From positions 30,098 to 94,097 of the forward strand of contig NZ_JAMFLG010000020.1 in NCBI RefSeq assembly GCF_023502205.1: DNA of 64,000 nt. The letters are read 5' to 3'. Origin of the DNA: Aquiflexum sp. TKW24L. Its GTDB lineage: Bacteria > Bacteroidota > Bacteroidia > Cytophagales > Cyclobacteriaceae. The notes beneath the pieces were generated by a model. It did not search any database and had not been told where the DNA came from. It saw only the letters and a program-made list of their open reading frames with translations. Both the position numbers and the translations under genes were made by a program. Positions 62,677 through 64,000 of this stretch are shown here, piece after piece (position 1 is the stretch's first letter; the number at the start of each line of letters is the position of its first letter).

Positions 62677-62967
62677 TCATTTCTTAATGTTCCAAGTTAG
62701 GCAGTTTATGATCCCTGTGTCTTTTGCTGGTTCATTGCCTTGGATAGTGATTACCTTTTTATCAGAAAAAATCTCTTTCGCCTTTTTAACGGCCTCATTG
62801 TCTGTGTCTTTATCAAACACAGGTAAAATCAAAAAGTCTTTTAATTCAAGATAGTTCAGATAAAGCCCAGCTGCATCATCACTATCCTCGTTGCCTGATA
62901 AGTCAAACGGGAATGAAATCCATTTAAGACCTGAATTATGTAGAGCAGCCGAGCGCAAATGTGTCAA
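62677..62967 (-). pseudogene. C-terminal stump of a peptidyl-arginine-deiminase/agmatine-deiminase-like gene
   Basis: A 96-codon frame (TTG start if any) whose end, LKDFLILPVFDKDTDNEAV, KKAKEIFSDKKVITIQGNEP and GIINCLTWNIKK, matches the C terminus of the PAD_porph/agmatine deiminase family, including the catalytic Cys in the N-C-x-(S/T)-W context. The N-terminal 250 residues expected for the family are missing. In-frame codons continue upstream (to about 63058) without a plausible start and with no family similarity, so an older junction lies near 62930-63050. Function is lost. Confidence 0.55.
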
Positions 62968-63044
62968 CCCATGACGACCTTTCTTTAACCCAAAATTCTG
63001 CCGGAAAGTAACTATACGACATGTTAATAAAGGTGTCGCTGTGG

Positions 63045-63773
63045 CTAGTTTTTTATTTTTAAATACTCTCTTATTTCAGAGAATTTATATTTCAATTCAA
63101 TTATTGGTGTTGATGGTTTCATCACATGGGGCAACCAACATTCTTCTATGATCTCAATATGGTCTGCATACAAAGCATACTGATTGAGCTTGAAAGAATT
63201 GTCACATTCATTAAAATATTCAAGAGTATTTTCATAGTCATCTTCACTTAATCCCCAATTAGAGTCCTTATGGTTTTCTTTAAGATTCCGTCTCGCTTTG
63301 TTATATTGTTCTACCTTGTCTTCAAAAACCATTTTTTTGAATGTCCCTGTTGTATCAATAATATCAGAAATATCTAACCATTTTCCTGTTTTAGTTGAAT
63401 AATTAAAATATTCAGTCCAATAAGTGCAATAGGCTCCACATCCTTCGGCACTCACATTTATCGATAGTATTCCATTTTGATTAAATGTCACTGTAAAGTC
63501 AAGAAAGATAATTTGGCCATCCGCCCATTTAATTAATGCCGAGTCCATAGTCGCATTTGGGTATTCATTATTTGTAAATCGATTTTTCAAATCATTATTG
63601 ATTAGCGAGTCGATTTTTTGGTTTTCCGACTGAACTATTGGAAAATTCATCTTGTCTAACTGAATGTCCTCGAATCGCCCACTTTTCTCAAGTCGAAAGG
63701 TTTCGATTTGAACAATCTGTCCAAATGCGATTGGTCCTATAAACACCAATATTATTGTCAGGATTTTAGTCAT
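63045..63773 (-). CDS. Exported protein of unknown function
   Basis: A 242-residue protein with a signal peptide (MTKILTIILVFIGPIAFGQ). After it come a short conserved-looking IDSLINNDLKNRF segment, FLDFTVTFNQNGILSINVSAEGCGAYC and YFNYSTKTGKWLDISDIID, resembling the DUF3298/DUF4163 type of exported domain (a strand-loop N-x-D-L-F/I pattern), but I cannot place it firmly. Cys pair GCGAYC may form a disulfide. The ATG at 63773 is preferred over an in-frame start at 63833. The 227 bp to the right end show no gene. Confidence 0.6.
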   Translation of the reverse strand: MTKILTIILVFIGPIAFGQIVQIETFRLEKSGRFEDIQLDKMNFPIVQSENQKIDSLINNDLKNRFTNNEYPNATMDSALIKWADGQIIFLDFTVTFNQNGILSINVSAEGCGAYCTYWTEYFNYSTKTGKWLDISDIIDTTGTFKKMVFEDKVEQYNKARRNLKENHKDSNWGLSEDDYENTLEYFNECDNSFKLNQYALYADHIEIIEECWLPHVMKPSTPIIELKYKFSEIREYLKIKN

Positions 63774-64000
63774 TTTAAAAATTCGCAACAAAGTTTCGCT
63801 TTCTTCTATACAAAGGAAAGCATTCCTTAACACCTTCCTTCCTCTATGTTTCGAAAGATCTCCTATAAAACTAAAAGAATTTTTTATGTATCCAATCCAT
63901 CAAATTGACTTTTTACTGTGTTTTAAACCGACCCTGATTTTTGAATTGTTGAAATTCCGAATTCCTACCCAGCACTGCATTTAACCTTCATCCTTCCTCC

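Noticed and set aside
63834..64000. Possible gene at the right edge
   Set aside because: No start or motif is visible in the remaining bases; a gene could begin beyond the window.

Overview
The window looks like chromosomal DNA of a Bacteroidota member of the order Cytophagales, most likely a Cyclobacteriaceae/Algoriphagus-type organism. The reasons are a type IX secretion PorV/PorU-like pair, SusD-free but TonB-receptor-bearing relics, a PadR-PspC pair, a two-domain PspC protein, a carotenoid lycopene cyclase, MenA (menaquinone), Bacteroidota-style promoter boxes (TAnnTTTG), near absence of Shine-Dalgarno sequences, and moderate AT richness. The genus is inference; no rRNA is present to settle it.

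Layout. 0-4 kb: histidine genes hisG-hisD-hisC read leftward, with a candidate histidine-leader attenuator ahead of hisG and a large repeat array between hisG and hisD. 4-12 kb: an RraA-like exported protein, a TPR lipoprotein, an ATP-grasp enzyme, a polyprenol-phosphate mannosyltransferase, an FtsX/LolE-type permease, a NamZ-type muramidase, a lipocalin-like lipoprotein and a Dabb protein. 12-19 kb: a 1139-residue propeller/HEAT/cytochrome c lipoprotein coupled to a PIG-L deacetylase, a D-threonine aldolase-like enzyme and an arginine decarboxylase. 19-21.5 kb: an Rrf2 regulator, TauE/SafE exporter, an unknown 161-residue protein, two matching inverted-repeat operators, and a TonB-receptor relic. 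21.7-31 kb: glgX, a methionine-type aminotransferase, an amino-acid permease, arginase, argS, a glutathione peroxidase and menA. 31-41 kb: stress, translation and metabolic genes, tRNA-Gly(CCC), a cystathionine synthase/lyase, and exported proteins. 41-47 kb: PorU2/PorV2-like secretion pair. 47.5-60 kb: PadR/PspC, beta-CASP RNase, amidohydrolase, crtY, MscS, outer-membrane proteins and a sugar porter.

60.9-63.8 kb is an accessory, decaying end: an intact HipB-type regulator followed by an 25-codon hipA/hipS stump, an intact ParD antitoxin followed by a ParE gene with a nonsense codon and an internal deletion, and a C-terminal stump of a peptidyl-arginine-deiminase-like gene. In both toxin-antitoxin loci the antitoxin and its palindromic operator survive while the toxin is destroyed.

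The most interesting items are the predicted his leader peptide whose stop codon forms the loop of a terminator hairpin, the paired Rrf2-type operators that tie the unknown 161-residue gene to the TauE-Rrf2 operon, the toxin relics, and several families of dispersed and tandem intergenic repeats (9-mer, 7-mer and 15-mer arrays and a roughly 100-150 bp palindromic element seen four times). Everything functional here rests on reading motifs by eye; no database search was run.
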